Assembly: GCA_951813615.1 (NCBI GenBank) | Contig: OX638377.1 | Coordinates: 4,118,599 to 4,182,598, forward strand | From: an uncultured Latescibacterota bacterium | Lineage (GTDB): Bacteria > Latescibacterota > UBA2968 > UBA8231 | Reading direction: 5' to 3' | Length of the DNA: 64,000 bases | In this document: piece after piece, positions 50,250 through 59,165 of the stretch | How the letters are laid out: every line of letters starts with the position of its first letter | How positions within the stretch are numbered: position 1 is the first letter of the stretch | Program-made: the position numbers and the translations under genes | The notes under the pieces: generated by a model | What the model was told of the DNA's origin: nothing | Seen by the model: the letters and a program-made list of their open reading frames with translations, nothing else | The model's database searches: none

Positions 50250-50915
50250 TTGCTTACTCAGGCTATTGAGGATTATCTCAAGGCGATTTACAAACTGCAG
50301 CACAGTGACGAGCACGGCGGGCGCGTCACCACCTCGGTGATTGCCAACCGCATGGAAGTGGCCGCGGCCTCGGCAACCAACATGATCAAGAAGCTCGCCG
50401 AGATGAATCTGCTCATGTACACGCCGTACCAAGGGGTCGAGCTAACGGCCAGCGGCGAGAAGATCGCCTTGGAGACCATCCGCCATCACCGCTTGATCGA
50501 GTTGTATCTCAGCCAGGCGTTGGGCTATTCTTGGGACCAGATCGACGCTGAGGCCGACCGCCTCGAGCACGCTATTTCCGAGGAATTTGAAGATCGCATC
50601 GACGAGGCTTTGGGCTATCCAACCGTCGGCGCCCACGGCGAGCCAATCCCCACCAAGCAAGGCCAGATCGACCACCCGAAGTACCGCCGTCTCTCCGAGC
50701 TACAAGACGGCCAGTCCGCGGTCATCCGCCGGGTCAGCGACCGCAATCCCCAGATGCTGCGCTATATGGAAAATTTGCAATTGCGCTTGGGCACCCGGGT
50801 CGAAGTCACCGCCAAGGCACCCTTTAACGGTCCGCTGCAATTGAAGATCGACGCTTCTAAGGAGGTGTCGCTGGGTTTGGAAGTAGCCGGCAGTATCTTC
50901 GTCGAAACCGACTAA
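50250..50915 (+). CDS. DtxR/MntR-family metal-dependent repressor
   Basis: This roughly 221-residue protein has an N-terminal winged helix (AIEDYLKAIYKLQHSDEHGG, SVIANRMEVAAASATNMIKKLAEM) and a dimerisation domain with HHRLIELYLSQALGYSWDQIDAEADRLEHAISEEFEDRI that provides metal ligands. A C-terminal FeoA/SH3-like domain follows (LSELQDGQSAVIRRV). It probably represses the adjacent metal uptake operon when Mn2+ or Fe2+ is abundant. I chose the TTG at 50250 because GGAGG lies eight bases upstream. Confidence 0.9.
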   Translation: MLTQAIEDYLKAIYKLQHSDEHGGRVTTSVIANRMEVAAASATNMIKKLAEMNLLMYTPYQGVELTASGEKIALETIRHHRLIELYLSQALGYSWDQIDAEADRLEHAISEEFEDRIDEALGYPTVGAHGEPIPTKQGQIDHPKYRRLSELQDGQSAVIRRVSDRNPQMLRYMENLQLRLGTRVEVTAKAPFNGPLQLKIDASKEVSLGLEVAGSIFVETD

Positions 50916-51565
50916 GAGCCTTTTCTATGGTCCCCGGTGTGCCCATTGGAGGACGTCAAGCGATGGAGCTTGCGCTCCGCTTCTAGCTGGGGGATTATTC
51001 GCTCAAAGTACTCGCAGAGCGCGTGTAGGCGGCCATTCTCAGTCGTCATTTCCAGCAGTTGTTGCCTAATTTTTAAGTCGAGGCCCGTCACTTGGGCGAT
51101 CTGAAAGGCGTTTTGCAGAGACCCCATGTCGGCGTGCGCACCGGTCACTTCTTCGAGTTGCTTCACCAAGGTCTCTAAGGCCGCAACGGCCTTGGCCAAA
51201 AGCACTGGATCCGTCGGCTCCTCAGTGTCATCTACGTACTCGACCCACGCTTCTAAATAGGGCTTGTGCTCGTCAATGCGCGCAATGCGAAAACGGCGCG
51301 CGCCACGGACGATGATGTTGAGTCGGCCATCGTCAAACTCGTCGAGCACTTTGGCCAACAGCATCGCGCAGCCCACCTCGCCCTGCACCTCGCGGTCCTC
51401 CCCCAGAATCATGCCAATGGGCAGGGTCTCACCGCGCTTGTCCGCCGCCCGCACATCGGCGAGCATCTGCTTGTAGCGCGGCTCAAATATGTGCAGGGGC
51501 ACGATTTGGCCCGGGAAGACAACTATCGGCAGAGGGAAGAGTGGAATCGGATTGCAATCTAGCAT
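50912..51565 (-). CDS. LON N-terminal-domain protein (PUA-like)
   Basis: This 217-residue protein consists of the Lon substrate-binding domain without ATPase or protease. It begins IPLFPLPIVVFPGQIVPLHIFEPRYKQML and has LPIGMILG and IVRGARRFRI. Such stand-alone proteins are widespread and of unclear role. It starts at the ATG at 51565; the longer frame extends 23 codons without homology. It overlaps the regulator gene by four bases, tail to tail. Confidence 0.88.
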   Translation of the reverse strand: MLDCNPIPLFPLPIVVFPGQIVPLHIFEPRYKQMLADVRAADKRGETLPIGMILGEDREVQGEVGCAMLLAKVLDEFDDGRLNIIVRGARRFRIARIDEHKPYLEAWVEYVDDTEEPTDPVLLAKAVAALETLVKQLEEVTGAHADMGSLQNAFQIAQVTGLDLKIRQQLLEMTTENGRLHALCEYFERIIPQLEAERKLHRLTSSNGHTGDHRKGS

Positions 51566-51734
51566 GAGCGCGGCGCGTTGGGTTAGGTGGTAAGAGCAAA
51601 TTAAACCGCCAATACCAGCGAGGGCAAGCGGCACCGTGGCTGTGGCAGCCTAGGCCCGCGACACGGCTGGCACTATTGACATTATACTAGCTGCGCGACT
51701 CATTAGGGAGTGCCATCAAAACCGGGACTTGGCT

Positions 51735-53324
51735 ATGGCGCGCCGACGCAAAAGAAATGTCCGCAGCGAGGTTGAGCGAGCCCACAACCGGGCCAATCTC
51801 AGAAGCCACATTCGCGCCCTCGGCCTCCAATCTGAGGACGAGTACCGGGCTTGGTGCCGCAAGCGCGGTTTGGGCGACGGACTCCACAAGAGCAATCGCC
51901 AGATCCAAAAGGAGCGCCAGCTCGCTCGCCGTCAACAGGGCGAGGCCGCGCTCACCCGCACCCGCCAGCAAACGCGCAGCCCGGCCAACACCATCCGCCA
52001 GCTCTACGACCGCACGCTCCCCAAGGGACGGCTCGGTGCCGACTACCTCTACAAAATCCGCGGCCTCTTCAACGCCTTTTCCTATGGCCCGACGCGACGC
52101 GCCTTTCTCGACATTCTGCTGCAAGCCGTGCGCCGCGCCGATCTGTTTCGCCTCGACCCCGTCATCCCCGCTTTCGGTGCCCACCCACAAAACAACTTCA
52201 TCGAGGGCTTGGCCGCTTTGGCCCGCCACTCAGAAGACTGGGTGCGCCCCGTGGCCGAGTGGGTGCCGCCCAGCCACAACCCGCGCAAGCAGTTTCACCA
52301 CCTCGCCTGCCACCTGCTAGCCCGCTATGACGTGCCCACTTTTATGGACGCGGCCTTTTTTATCTCGCAAATGCCAGAAGCCGGTTTGCATCAGGCGTGG
52401 TTCAAACACCTCGGCTCGGGGCAAAACATCCGCACCGCCGACCTCCCCGTTGCCTTGAGCAAGAAGTCGGCCCATTGCTTCCTCACCGCTCCCGACGACC
52501 TCTCCATCGACCATGCCTTGCGCTGGGGTCAAGTCCTGGGCCAAGGCGGCAGTCCAGCCCTAGCACGGGCAGTGCTTGCCACCCGGCTAGGCCAGTCATT
52601 TGAAAACGAAGACTTTTGGTCCACCGCGATCCTGTTTTCTGCCAACAATCCCATGCTCGACCCAGCCCACGTCGGCCCCATCGTCGATTTTATTCACGAT
52701 CAGAAATACGTGCCACAGCAAATCGCCCGGCCCGGTGGTGGCGTCGAGCAAAGACCGCCTGCGCAGCCGAACTTTTCGCTGAAGAGCCGCAGCATTCCCA
52801 AGCTGTTGCGCCAAGTTGACGAGTGGCACGAAGCGCTGGCGCGGCAGGTTCTGCTGCCCGATGCAGAGGCCGAGCCAGACAGGGCCGGTGGCAAGAAGAT
52901 CCGCGTCCGGCACATGTCTTGGGGCGCTTCGAGTATCGGCGAATTCGAGATGAAGCAGGAGGACAAGCAACTCGGCGAGACCCTCACCTGGAGCGTAAAG
53001 GAGCTGCTCTCCAACCACGAACTGGGAGCCGAGGGCCGCGAAATGGGCCACTGCGTCTATACCTACGCCAAGAGCTGCCGCAACGGTAGTACTTCGATTT
53101 GGTCCCTCGGCGTAGAAGACGGCAAAGGCCACCGCCACCGCATCCTCACCATCGCCGTCGATCCGCGCAGCCGCACCATCACCCAAATCCGCGGCCGCTT
53201 CAACGCCCTGCCCAATGCCAAAAACAAAAAGAACCTAGAGCGCGCTTACCAGAAGATGCTGCTCCGTTCGCACAACGTGCTCGGACAGTGGATGAGCCGC
53301 GAGTTTATCACCAAGCGCTGCTGA
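51735..53324 (+). CDS. PcfJ-like protein
   Basis: This 529-residue protein is very basic at the N-terminus (MARRRKRNVRSEVERAHNR) and has a C-terminal PcfJ-type domain: LTWSVKELLSNHELGAEGREMGHCVYTYAKSCRNG, then ILTIAVDPRSRTITQIRGRFNA. PcfJ was first described on conjugative plasmids and relatives occur on many chromosomes; the function is not established. I chose the ATG at 51735 over a TTG two codons upstream. It heads the accessory cluster that runs to 54772. Confidence 0.75.
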   Translation: MARRRKRNVRSEVERAHNRANLRSHIRALGLQSEDEYRAWCRKRGLGDGLHKSNRQIQKERQLARRQQGEAALTRTRQQTRSPANTIRQLYDRTLPKGRLGADYLYKIRGLFNAFSYGPTRRAFLDILLQAVRRADLFRLDPVIPAFGAHPQNNFIEGLAALARHSEDWVRPVAEWVPPSHNPRKQFHHLACHLLARYDVPTFMDAAFFISQMPEAGLHQAWFKHLGSGQNIRTADLPVALSKKSAHCFLTAPDDLSIDHALRWGQVLGQGGSPALARAVLATRLGQSFENEDFWSTAILFSANNPMLDPAHVGPIVDFIHDQKYVPQQIARPGGGVEQRPPAQPNFSLKSRSIPKLLRQVDEWHEALARQVLLPDAEAEPDRAGGKKIRVRHMSWGASSIGEFEMKQEDKQLGETLTWSVKELLSNHELGAEGREMGHCVYTYAKSCRNGSTSIWSLGVEDGKGHRHRILTIAVDPRSRTITQIRGRFNALPNAKNKKNLERAYQKMLLRSHNVLGQWMSREFITKRC

Positions 53325-53495
53325 TTCCATCCTGCAAGACGGTCAACGCCTCGGCGACCTCCTGATAATCCGTGAGAAAACTTGTAGAGTGAACGGCATT
53401 ACCGTACACTCAGAGCATAATCATTTGCTCTTTCCACCATCGAGAATTGAGCCTATTAATCGAAGATAATCCGTGAACTTGGAAAATTACCACTA

Positions 53496-53801
53496 ATGGA
53501 TACCGACGATATTAAAGTGAATATGATTCCTTCACATCCGGGAGACTTCATTCGCACGGAAATCATCGAGGAGTTGGGGCTGAACGTGACAAGGGCGGCC
53601 GAGATTCTAGGGGTTCGGCGGGCAACTCTTTCGGATTTACTAAACGGCAACGCTGCACTATCGCCGGAGATGGCACTGCGTATCGAGAAGGCATTCGGCG
53701 TGGGTATGGACATGTTGATGCAGATGCAGGCTTGGTACGACGCCTCGCAGATGCGCACCCGGGCAAATGAGATCAGCGTCCAACGCTATGAACCTGTCTG
53801 A
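53496..53801 (+). CDS. higA: HigA-family antitoxin, without a visible HigB
   Basis: This 101-residue protein has the helix-turn-helix of HigA-type antitoxins (HPGDFIRTEIIEELGLNVTRAAEILGVRRATLSDLLNG, ALSPEMALRIEKAFGV, MDMLMQMQAWYD). HigB normally lies directly upstream. The 170 bases before this gene show no RelE-like frame in any phase, so the antitoxin seems orphaned or partners with an unrelated toxin. Confidence 0.88.
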   Translation: MDTDDIKVNMIPSHPGDFIRTEIIEELGLNVTRAAEILGVRRATLSDLLNGNAALSPEMALRIEKAFGVGMDMLMQMQAWYDASQMRTRANEISVQRYEPV

Positions 53802-53831
53802 CCATATATTCACATCCTTGGAGTATCTGCC

Positions 53832-54059
53832 ATGACCACGATACCGATCGGAGAAGCAAGTTCGCGGCTTAGTGAATTGATTGATCAACTACAACCGGGC
53901 GAGGAAATCGAGTTGACACGCAACAGCGAGACCATTGCGCGGTTAGTGAAGAATAGCACTCAAAAGCAGACACGCCATTTCGGCCTTGGAAAGGGCAAGT
54001 TGACGATCCTTGCCGATGACGATGAGCACCTTGACCACTTCCAAGATTATTTGCCGTGA
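53832..54059 (+). CDS. Phd/YefM-type antitoxin
   Basis: This 75-residue protein starts TTIPIGEASSRLSELIDQLQPGEEIELTRNSETIARLV, the Phd/YefM DNA-binding fold, followed by an acidic C-terminal tail that would wrap around the toxin. GTGA overlap couples it to the PIN toxin downstream. It starts 30 bases after the higA stop. Confidence 0.85.
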   Translation: MTTIPIGEASSRLSELIDQLQPGEEIELTRNSETIARLVKNSTQKQTRHFGLGKGKLTILADDDEHLDHFQDYLP

Positions 54060-54442
54060 ACCTGTTGCTCGATACGCACACATTTCTTTGGATGTCGCTC
54101 GATGATCCGCAACTCAGCGGGACGGCGAGAGAGCAACTGTCTGACACCGAAAATGAGCTGTATCTTAGCCCTGCATCGTACTGGGAGATTGCAATCAAAA
54201 TATCAATTGGCAAATACAATCTTACTGAGCCACTTGCTGCGTTCGTCAAACGCGAAATTATCGCGAACAATCTGAAGGTGTTACCAATCGATGTCGAGCA
54301 TACTGCCGAAGTAAGTACGCTGCCCTTTCACCACAAGGATCCTTTTGATCGAATGCTCATTGCCCAGTCAGTGATAGAAAGATTTCCGCTCGTAAGTCGG
54401 GATGTCATCTTCGATCAATATGGTGTTGTGCGTATTTGGTAA
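54056..54442 (+). CDS. PIN-domain toxin
   Basis: This 128-residue protein starts with the GTG of a GTGA overlap. The PIN acidic residues appear in LLLDTHTFLWMSLDD (Asp), SYWEIAIKISIGK (Glu) and HKDPFDRMLIAQ (Asp pair), followed by LVSRDVIFDQYGV. It is the subtype usually paired with Phd-like antitoxins. RNA cleavage is expected. Confidence 0.88.
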   Translation: MNLLLDTHTFLWMSLDDPQLSGTAREQLSDTENELYLSPASYWEIAIKISIGKYNLTEPLAAFVKREIIANNLKVLPIDVEHTAEVSTLPFHHKDPFDRMLIAQSVIERFPLVSRDVIFDQYGVVRIW

Positions 54443-54469
54443 CAGCCATTAAAGCTATCTTGCTCTCGC

Positions 54470-54772
54470 ATGGAAGACACCTACTTCGTCCCAGCCGACG
54501 CCGAACACGTCGCCCGAGAAAAAAACAAAGCCAAGGAACTGCGCCGCTCCCAATGGTGGAAGCGCAAACGGTCCACTGGCCAGTGCCACTACTGCCAACA
54601 GTCATTCCTGCCCGGAGAGCTGACCATGGATCACGTGGTGCCGCTCATCCGCGGCGGCCACACCACCAAGTCCAACGTGGTGCCTTGCTGCAAGCCCTGC
54701 AACAGCCAAAAGCAGCACCTGCTCCCCGTCGAATGGGCGACCTATCTAGAGCGGCTGCGCGACGAAGGCTAG
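54470..54772 (+). CDS. HNH endonuclease
   Basis: This 100-residue protein has two zinc-binding Cys pairs (CHYCQQSF and CCKPCNSQK) around MDHVVPLIRGGHTTKSN, the HNH active site with His, Asn and the metal His. It is of the small free-standing type found in phages and in DNA-processing contexts. It meets the DapA-family gene tail to tail. Confidence 0.85.
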   Translation: MEDTYFVPADAEHVAREKNKAKELRRSQWWKRKRSTGQCHYCQQSFLPGELTMDHVVPLIRGGHTTKSNVVPCCKPCNSQKQHLLPVEWATYLERLRDEG

Positions 54773-55710
54773 TGATAGTCCACAATGTCGGCGATGGCCG
54801 CAGCCACTTCCTCGGCCACTTCCGCCGGCACTCGCGGATTGAACGGGCCGCCCTCGCCGCCATCCACATCGCTGAACCCCCCCAAGTGCATAGCTTCGAC
54901 CACAGCCGAATAGTTGTACATGCGACCGTTGCGAAAGCGAATTTCCTCTAGGCCCGCAAGCTGATCTTCAATCTGCTGCGAGGTCGCAAAATCGCCGCGA
55001 CGTTGAGCGTTGTTGATTTCGTCTGAAGCGCGAGCAAAGGCCACGTTGATCCCCGACGTATGCCCCTTGGTGCCGCGCTCGGCCGGCCCGGTCGAACGAT
55101 CACCCACGCCCCAAATCACCAGCGCAGCCCCCTCATCCACACCCGCGACAATCGGCTCAACATCATCAACCGTGGTGCCGATCTTCAGCCCCACGAAGTG
55201 CTCGGATTCGTTCATCAGCCGCACGGCTATCTCGCGCTCGGCTTGGTTGCGCAGGTAGTAGAGCAACTTGGCCCCGCACGAACGCCCCAACCGCTCGGCA
55301 AAATCCATGTAGTATGCAAAAATGCCCTCTGGATTAGCCACGCCCGTAAGCGGCATGACGAGATAGACATCCGGGGGATATTCGAGCGCGGCCTCCCGCT
55401 CGATCAACCGCTCGGCATCCCCAACCGGATTGGGGGCAATCCCAGACATCAGCACCCCGCGTCCCCCTATCTGCTCGCCGGTAGAGCCCAATAGCCGCAC
55501 TTGCTCGTCCGCGCTAATGTGGTGGATCAAGCTGGTGCCAGCGATGCCAATCACCCGGGGCCGGTCGCCGTCCAAGTGATTGTTCTCCATCAAGTAGTTG
55601 ATGTTCTTGGCGTGAGCCTCGTAGTCGATTTGCCCGCCGCGAAACGGGATTACCGGGATGGAGGTAACCGAGTTTAGCGCGGCGAGTAGGTCTTCTTTTT
55701 GCAATGACAT
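54769..55710 (-). CDS. DapA/N-acetylneuraminate lyase family protein
   Basis: This 313-residue TIM-barrel protein has the Schiff-base Lys in HFVGLKIGTT and the Tyr in KLLYYLRN. The usual GTTGE motif is modified to GIAGTSLIHH. The family includes dihydrodipicolinate synthase, keto-acid aldolases and pyrroline-hydroxycarboxylate deaminase. The modified loop suggests a substrate different from that of the other DapA-type enzyme at 56821. The ATG at 55710 has a GAGG site. It is the last gene of the apparent microcompartment operon, separated from the flavin oxidase gene by 33 bases. Confidence 0.82.
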   Translation of the reverse strand: MSLQKEDLLAALNSVTSIPVIPFRGGQIDYEAHAKNINYLMENNHLDGDRPRVIGIAGTSLIHHISADEQVRLLGSTGEQIGGRGVLMSGIAPNPVGDAERLIEREAALEYPPDVYLVMPLTGVANPEGIFAYYMDFAERLGRSCGAKLLYYLRNQAEREIAVRLMNESEHFVGLKIGTTVDDVEPIVAGVDEGAALVIWGVGDRSTGPAERGTKGHTSGINVAFARASDEINNAQRRGDFATSQQIEDQLAGLEEIRFRNGRMYNYSAVVEAMHLGGFSDVDGGEGGPFNPRVPAEVAEEVAAAIADIVDYH

Positions 55711-55743
55711 GTTTAACCTCAACTGTGTTAGGTGACAGTGAAT

Positions 55744-56820
55744 TCAACGCTCGGGTGCGAAACGGCTCATGTCGCGCCCTGGAGTTCCCTCGGCGATCCA
55801 ACGGGCGACGATTTGGCCGGTAATCGGGCCTAGCAAGACGCCGTTTTTGTAGTGCCCAGAGGCCACGAAAACGCGCGGCGCATCCGTCAGCGGGCCGATG
55901 AGTGGACGCCCTCCTCGGGGCTTGGGCCGCAGACCGGCCTGCTGGCGCGACAGCGACAAGCACTTCCCCAGCGCGGAGTGTACTTCCGAGGCAAATTGCA
56001 CAGCGGCCGCGCGGGTCGTCTCCAACCGAAAGCCGACCTCCTCCGACGTCGCTCCCACGATAGTCTCGCCGCTGTCTGGAATGAAGTGGCGTCCGTTTAT
56101 TCTCACTAGGTGGTGCAGCGGGGCACCGACAAAACGCGCTTGTTGGCCCCGCACCGGGCGCAACACGACTTGGGCACCAAGCTGGGCAGCCAAGTCGCCG
56201 GTCCACGCCCCAGCCGCCAACACCGCAAAGTCGGCGCGGTGAGTTTCGCGACTGGTGGCGACCTCGACGGTCTCACCCGCTTGGGCAATGCGCCAGACGC
56301 GCTCGCCCCAAGCGGCAGATGCGCCCTGCTTTACGGCCGCCGCCCAAAGCGCCGCGCCCAACTTGAGGGGATCCACCCGGTGATCGTCGGCAAAATACAG
56401 CCCCTCGCCGCCGCCGTCCAACCCGGGCTCCGCATCGCGTAGGGCTCGCTCGTCGAGCCGCTCGACCCGACAGCCGCGCTCGCGATTGAAGCGCCATACC
56501 TCCTCTAGCTGGGATGGGTCGGCAAAAAGATCAATGCCGCCGAGGGGACGCCAGCCCACATCTGCGCTCACATCTTCGGCTAGGTCGCTAGCCAGCCGGG
56601 CGTGCAGAGCGTGGCCGTCGCGGAAAAGCTGGGCGTAGGGATTGTCGCCGCCGTTGCAGTGGGTGAGGACGCCCAAAGAGGCCCGGCTCGTGGGCGAGCC
56701 TGCGGGAATCCCCTCGTCGAGCAGGACTACCTGCGCTCCTTGCCGAGCGAGGAAATAGGCTGTCGAACGACCGATGATACCGGCCCCGACCACCAACACG
56801 CGCGCGCCCGTCAGGGCCAT
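55744..56820 (-). CDS. FAD-dependent amino acid oxidase (DAO family)
   Basis: This 358-residue flavoenzyme has the Rossmann motif VLVVGAGIIGRSTAYFLARQGAQV, then SPTSRASLGV, and the C-terminal VASGHYKNGVLLGPITG. It resembles glycine oxidase/ThiO and D-amino acid or imino acid oxidases. The start follows directly on the stop of the DapA-type aldolase gene, so the enzymes should belong to one pathway: oxidation of an amine to a keto acid or imine, then aldol cleavage or deamination. There is no targeting module, so it probably acts outside the shell. Confidence 0.84.
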   Translation of the reverse strand: MALTGARVLVVGAGIIGRSTAYFLARQGAQVVLLDEGIPAGSPTSRASLGVLTHCNGGDNPYAQLFRDGHALHARLASDLAEDVSADVGWRPLGGIDLFADPSQLEEVWRFNRERGCRVERLDERALRDAEPGLDGGGEGLYFADDHRVDPLKLGAALWAAAVKQGASAAWGERVWRIAQAGETVEVATSRETHRADFAVLAAGAWTGDLAAQLGAQVVLRPVRGQQARFVGAPLHHLVRINGRHFIPDSGETIVGATSEEVGFRLETTRAAAVQFASEVHSALGKCLSLSRQQAGLRPKPRGGRPLIGPLTDAPRVFVASGHYKNGVLLGPITGQIVARWIAEGTPGRDMSRFAPER

Positions 56821-58002
56821 CTAGCGACCGACGATCGGCGGCAGGTTAGTCGTCGGGCAGGCGCGGGGGCCTTGGACTGGATAGCCCATATCCGCGAGGA
56901 CGCAGTTGATTTGGGCCTCCAGCTTGATCAAGTATTCCTGCTCGGTCGCGCTGCTCGACGTGCGCGCTGGGCCTACGTCAAAGCCGCGAGCCGCCACGCC
57001 GGTCTTAAAGCCCTCTGGGAAGTTGACCCCGAGGAGCATCAAGTTGATGAGATCGAGGATGCGATATTGCAATTCGCGGGCCCGCTCAATGTCGCCGCTT
57101 TTGGCCTTTTCATACAGCTCGACGATCACCTCTGGGACGATGCCTGAGGTTGCGATGGTACCCCCATTGGCTCCCATGAGCACCGAGGGGAACACGATCT
57201 CCTCGCAACCGGTCATCACCACGTAGTCGGGGCGCTGTTGGCGCAGGCGATTCATAGTGTTGAGCACTCGCGGCAGATCGCGACTGGAGTCTTTGGTGCC
57301 GAAGATCCGATCGTAGGGCAAGAGCCGCTCCATCAAATCTATCGATAGCTCTTGGGTAAATCGCGGGATATTGTACAGCAGAATGTCCAGCGGCGACTGT
57401 TCGGCGATTTCGGCGAAGTACTCGAAGAGGCTCTCGGTGGAAATCTCGTAGTAATAGGGGGGCATCAGCGCAATGGCATCCACGCCGAGCGAAGCGTAGT
57501 ATTCGGCCATCTTGAGCACGTCGCGCAAGTTGGCCTCGCTGGCTCCGGCTAGGACGGGTACGCGTCCCGCGTTGACCTCGCAGACCAGCCGCACCACGTC
57601 TTGGCGCTCCTCCTGCGACAGGCGCGCGAACTCACCAGTGCTGCCATTGGGATACAGCCCGTGGATCCCAGCCTCGATTAGCCAGTTGATGTAGCGCTCC
57701 ATCTCGGCGTGGTTGATCTCGTTCTGGCCGTCGAAAAGGACGAGATTGGGGCAGAAGATACCAACAAATGCCTTGCGTCCGGCGGCGCGAGGAACCGCTG
57801 GTGCCGGGGTGGGTGCCTGTGTTGGCGTTGGGGGGGCTTGGCTACCAGTTTCCCGGCGCACGATCTCAACGCCTTGGGCATGCAAAAAATCCTGCGCCGA
57901 CGGCGTCAGCTTGGACCTCGGGCTAATCTCGACCTGCCGTTCGCCAGCCAGGCGGCCCTCTAGGGTCTGCGCGGTAATTACTGCATCGTCAATCCGAATC
58001 AT
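56821..58002 (-). CDS. DapA-family aldolase with N-terminal EutT-N-like module (probable BMC cargo)
   Basis: This 393-residue protein has two parts. Residues about 1-48 (VITAQTLEGR, then VEISPRSKLTPSAQDFLHA) match the start of the Cys-rich protein at 59746 and the N-terminus of EutT. A Pro/Ala/Thr linker at about 56-72 follows. The rest is a class I aldolase barrel: NGSTGEF, Tyr210 in LLYNIPRF, Schiff-base Lys237 in FGTKDSSRD. It should cleave or condense a 2-oxo acid, releasing an aldehyde and pyruvate or similar. The fused module and position beside shell genes suggest it is encapsulated and is the signature enzyme of the compartment. Confidence 0.85.
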   Translation of the reverse strand: MIRIDDAVITAQTLEGRLAGERQVEISPRSKLTPSAQDFLHAQGVEIVRRETGSQAPPTPTQAPTPAPAVPRAAGRKAFVGIFCPNLVLFDGQNEINHAEMERYINWLIEAGIHGLYPNGSTGEFARLSQEERQDVVRLVCEVNAGRVPVLAGASEANLRDVLKMAEYYASLGVDAIALMPPYYYEISTESLFEYFAEIAEQSPLDILLYNIPRFTQELSIDLMERLLPYDRIFGTKDSSRDLPRVLNTMNRLRQQRPDYVVMTGCEEIVFPSVLMGANGGTIATSGIVPEVIVELYEKAKSGDIERARELQYRILDLINLMLLGVNFPEGFKTGVAARGFDVGPARTSSSATEQEYLIKLEAQINCVLADMGYPVQGPRACPTTNLPPIVGR

Positions 58003-58016
58003 TTTTCGCGTCCTCG

Positions 58017-59165
58017 CTAAACGTGCGGCAGGCGGCCTTCGAGGCCGCTGTAGGGCTGCGGAATTGCGTAGGCCGAGACCAGTTCTCCGTGTTCAACGGC
58101 CTCCTGCCGGCCCGCATCTATGGCGACCTGCACGGCACCGACATCGCCGCGCACGACCGCAGCCGTCAAGTAGTACCCCACCTTATAGGCTCCCTCGTAT
58201 TCGACGGCCGCAGCCTTGAGCATCCGATCGACGGCCCGCACCAAGGCCACGGTGCTGCGCGTCTCAATCAGCCCCATGGCCTGCCGCGCACCCGCGCCAA
58301 GACCCTCGACCGCAGTGGCAAAACGGGCGACTAGCGCGGGGTCAGGCCGCGAGACTACGGCCGAGGCGTCGAGCTCCCCCAAGGCTGTAGCTGCCTCGGC
58401 ACCGACACGCACCGCAGCCTGCACATCGTCGAGATGGCCGGTAGCCAGCGCGGCAATCCGCCCGCCGCTGCTAATGCTCAAGCGCTCGACTTGTACATCC
58501 GCGGCCTTGAGCATGGCGTCGGCAGTGCCTACGATCGAGGCATAACCAATGGTCTCTATGAGACCCAAAGCTCCGGTGGAGCGCGGCTCGACTACTGGCG
58601 CGGGCGGCAGCAGAGGGCCTAGCCCCTCGCTGGGTTGGGGCAAAACGAGCGTCGCGTACACGGTGCCAATCCGCTCGGCTGCTTGCCGGCCAATCTCCAG
58701 CGCCGTCTGCACGGCCGCCACGTCGCCAAAGATCGGCGCGTGACACAAAGCGCCGCCGATAAAAGCCCAACCCCCTAGCTCCACTTGGGCGGCCTTGAGC
58801 ATGGCGTCGGTGCCAGCTACTAGCGGCGTCAGGCCCTGCGTCTCCAATAAGCCAATCGCCCGCGGCTGGACCGGTTCGGCACCGAGGCCAGCTGCATGGG
58901 GCATGGCATCCATGGCGCGCGCGTCTGGCCGTGGCACCACTTGCGCGCCAATCAGTTCGCCGGTGCGGTTCGCCTCGACCTCGCCGACGCGAATAGCTGC
59001 CTCTACGTCAGCTACCTGGCCGGCAATTACCGCGGTGAGCCAACCCGAGCCAATGCCGTGCCGGCCGCAGAGTCGTACCTCAGCGGCCTTGAGCATGGCA
59101 TCGGTAGAAGCCATCAGCGACGCCATGCCGCGCGTCTCCAACATGCCGATCGCCCCGCTAGACAC
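58017..59165 (-). CDS. Shell protein with four tandem BMC domains
   Basis: This protein of about 382 residues consists of four complete BMC domains at roughly 4-85, 102-185, 198-280 and 296-375. Each opens with a version of AIGMLETRG and a TDAMLKAA helix, and each ends with a Val/Ile-(P/S)-(R/Q)-P turn. Known shell proteins have one (BMC-H) or two (BMC-T) domains. Short Pro-rich linkers join domains 2-3. The domains are clearly different from one another, so this is not a recent tandem copy. I prefer the GTG at 59165, five bases after GGAGG; two more in-frame GTG lie just upstream. Confidence 0.9.
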   Translation of the reverse strand: MSSGAIGMLETRGMASLMASTDAMLKAAEVRLCGRHGIGSGWLTAVIAGQVADVEAAIRVGEVEANRTGELIGAQVVPRPDARAMDAMPHAAGLGAEPVQPRAIGLLETQGLTPLVAGTDAMLKAAQVELGGWAFIGGALCHAPIFGDVAAVQTALEIGRQAAERIGTVYATLVLPQPSEGLGPLLPPAPVVEPRSTGALGLIETIGYASIVGTADAMLKAADVQVERLSISSGGRIAALATGHLDDVQAAVRVGAEAATALGELDASAVVSRPDPALVARFATAVEGLGAGARQAMGLIETRSTVALVRAVDRMLKAAAVEYEGAYKVGYYLTAAVVRGDVGAVQVAIDAGRQEAVEHGELVSAYAIPQPYSGLEGRLPHV

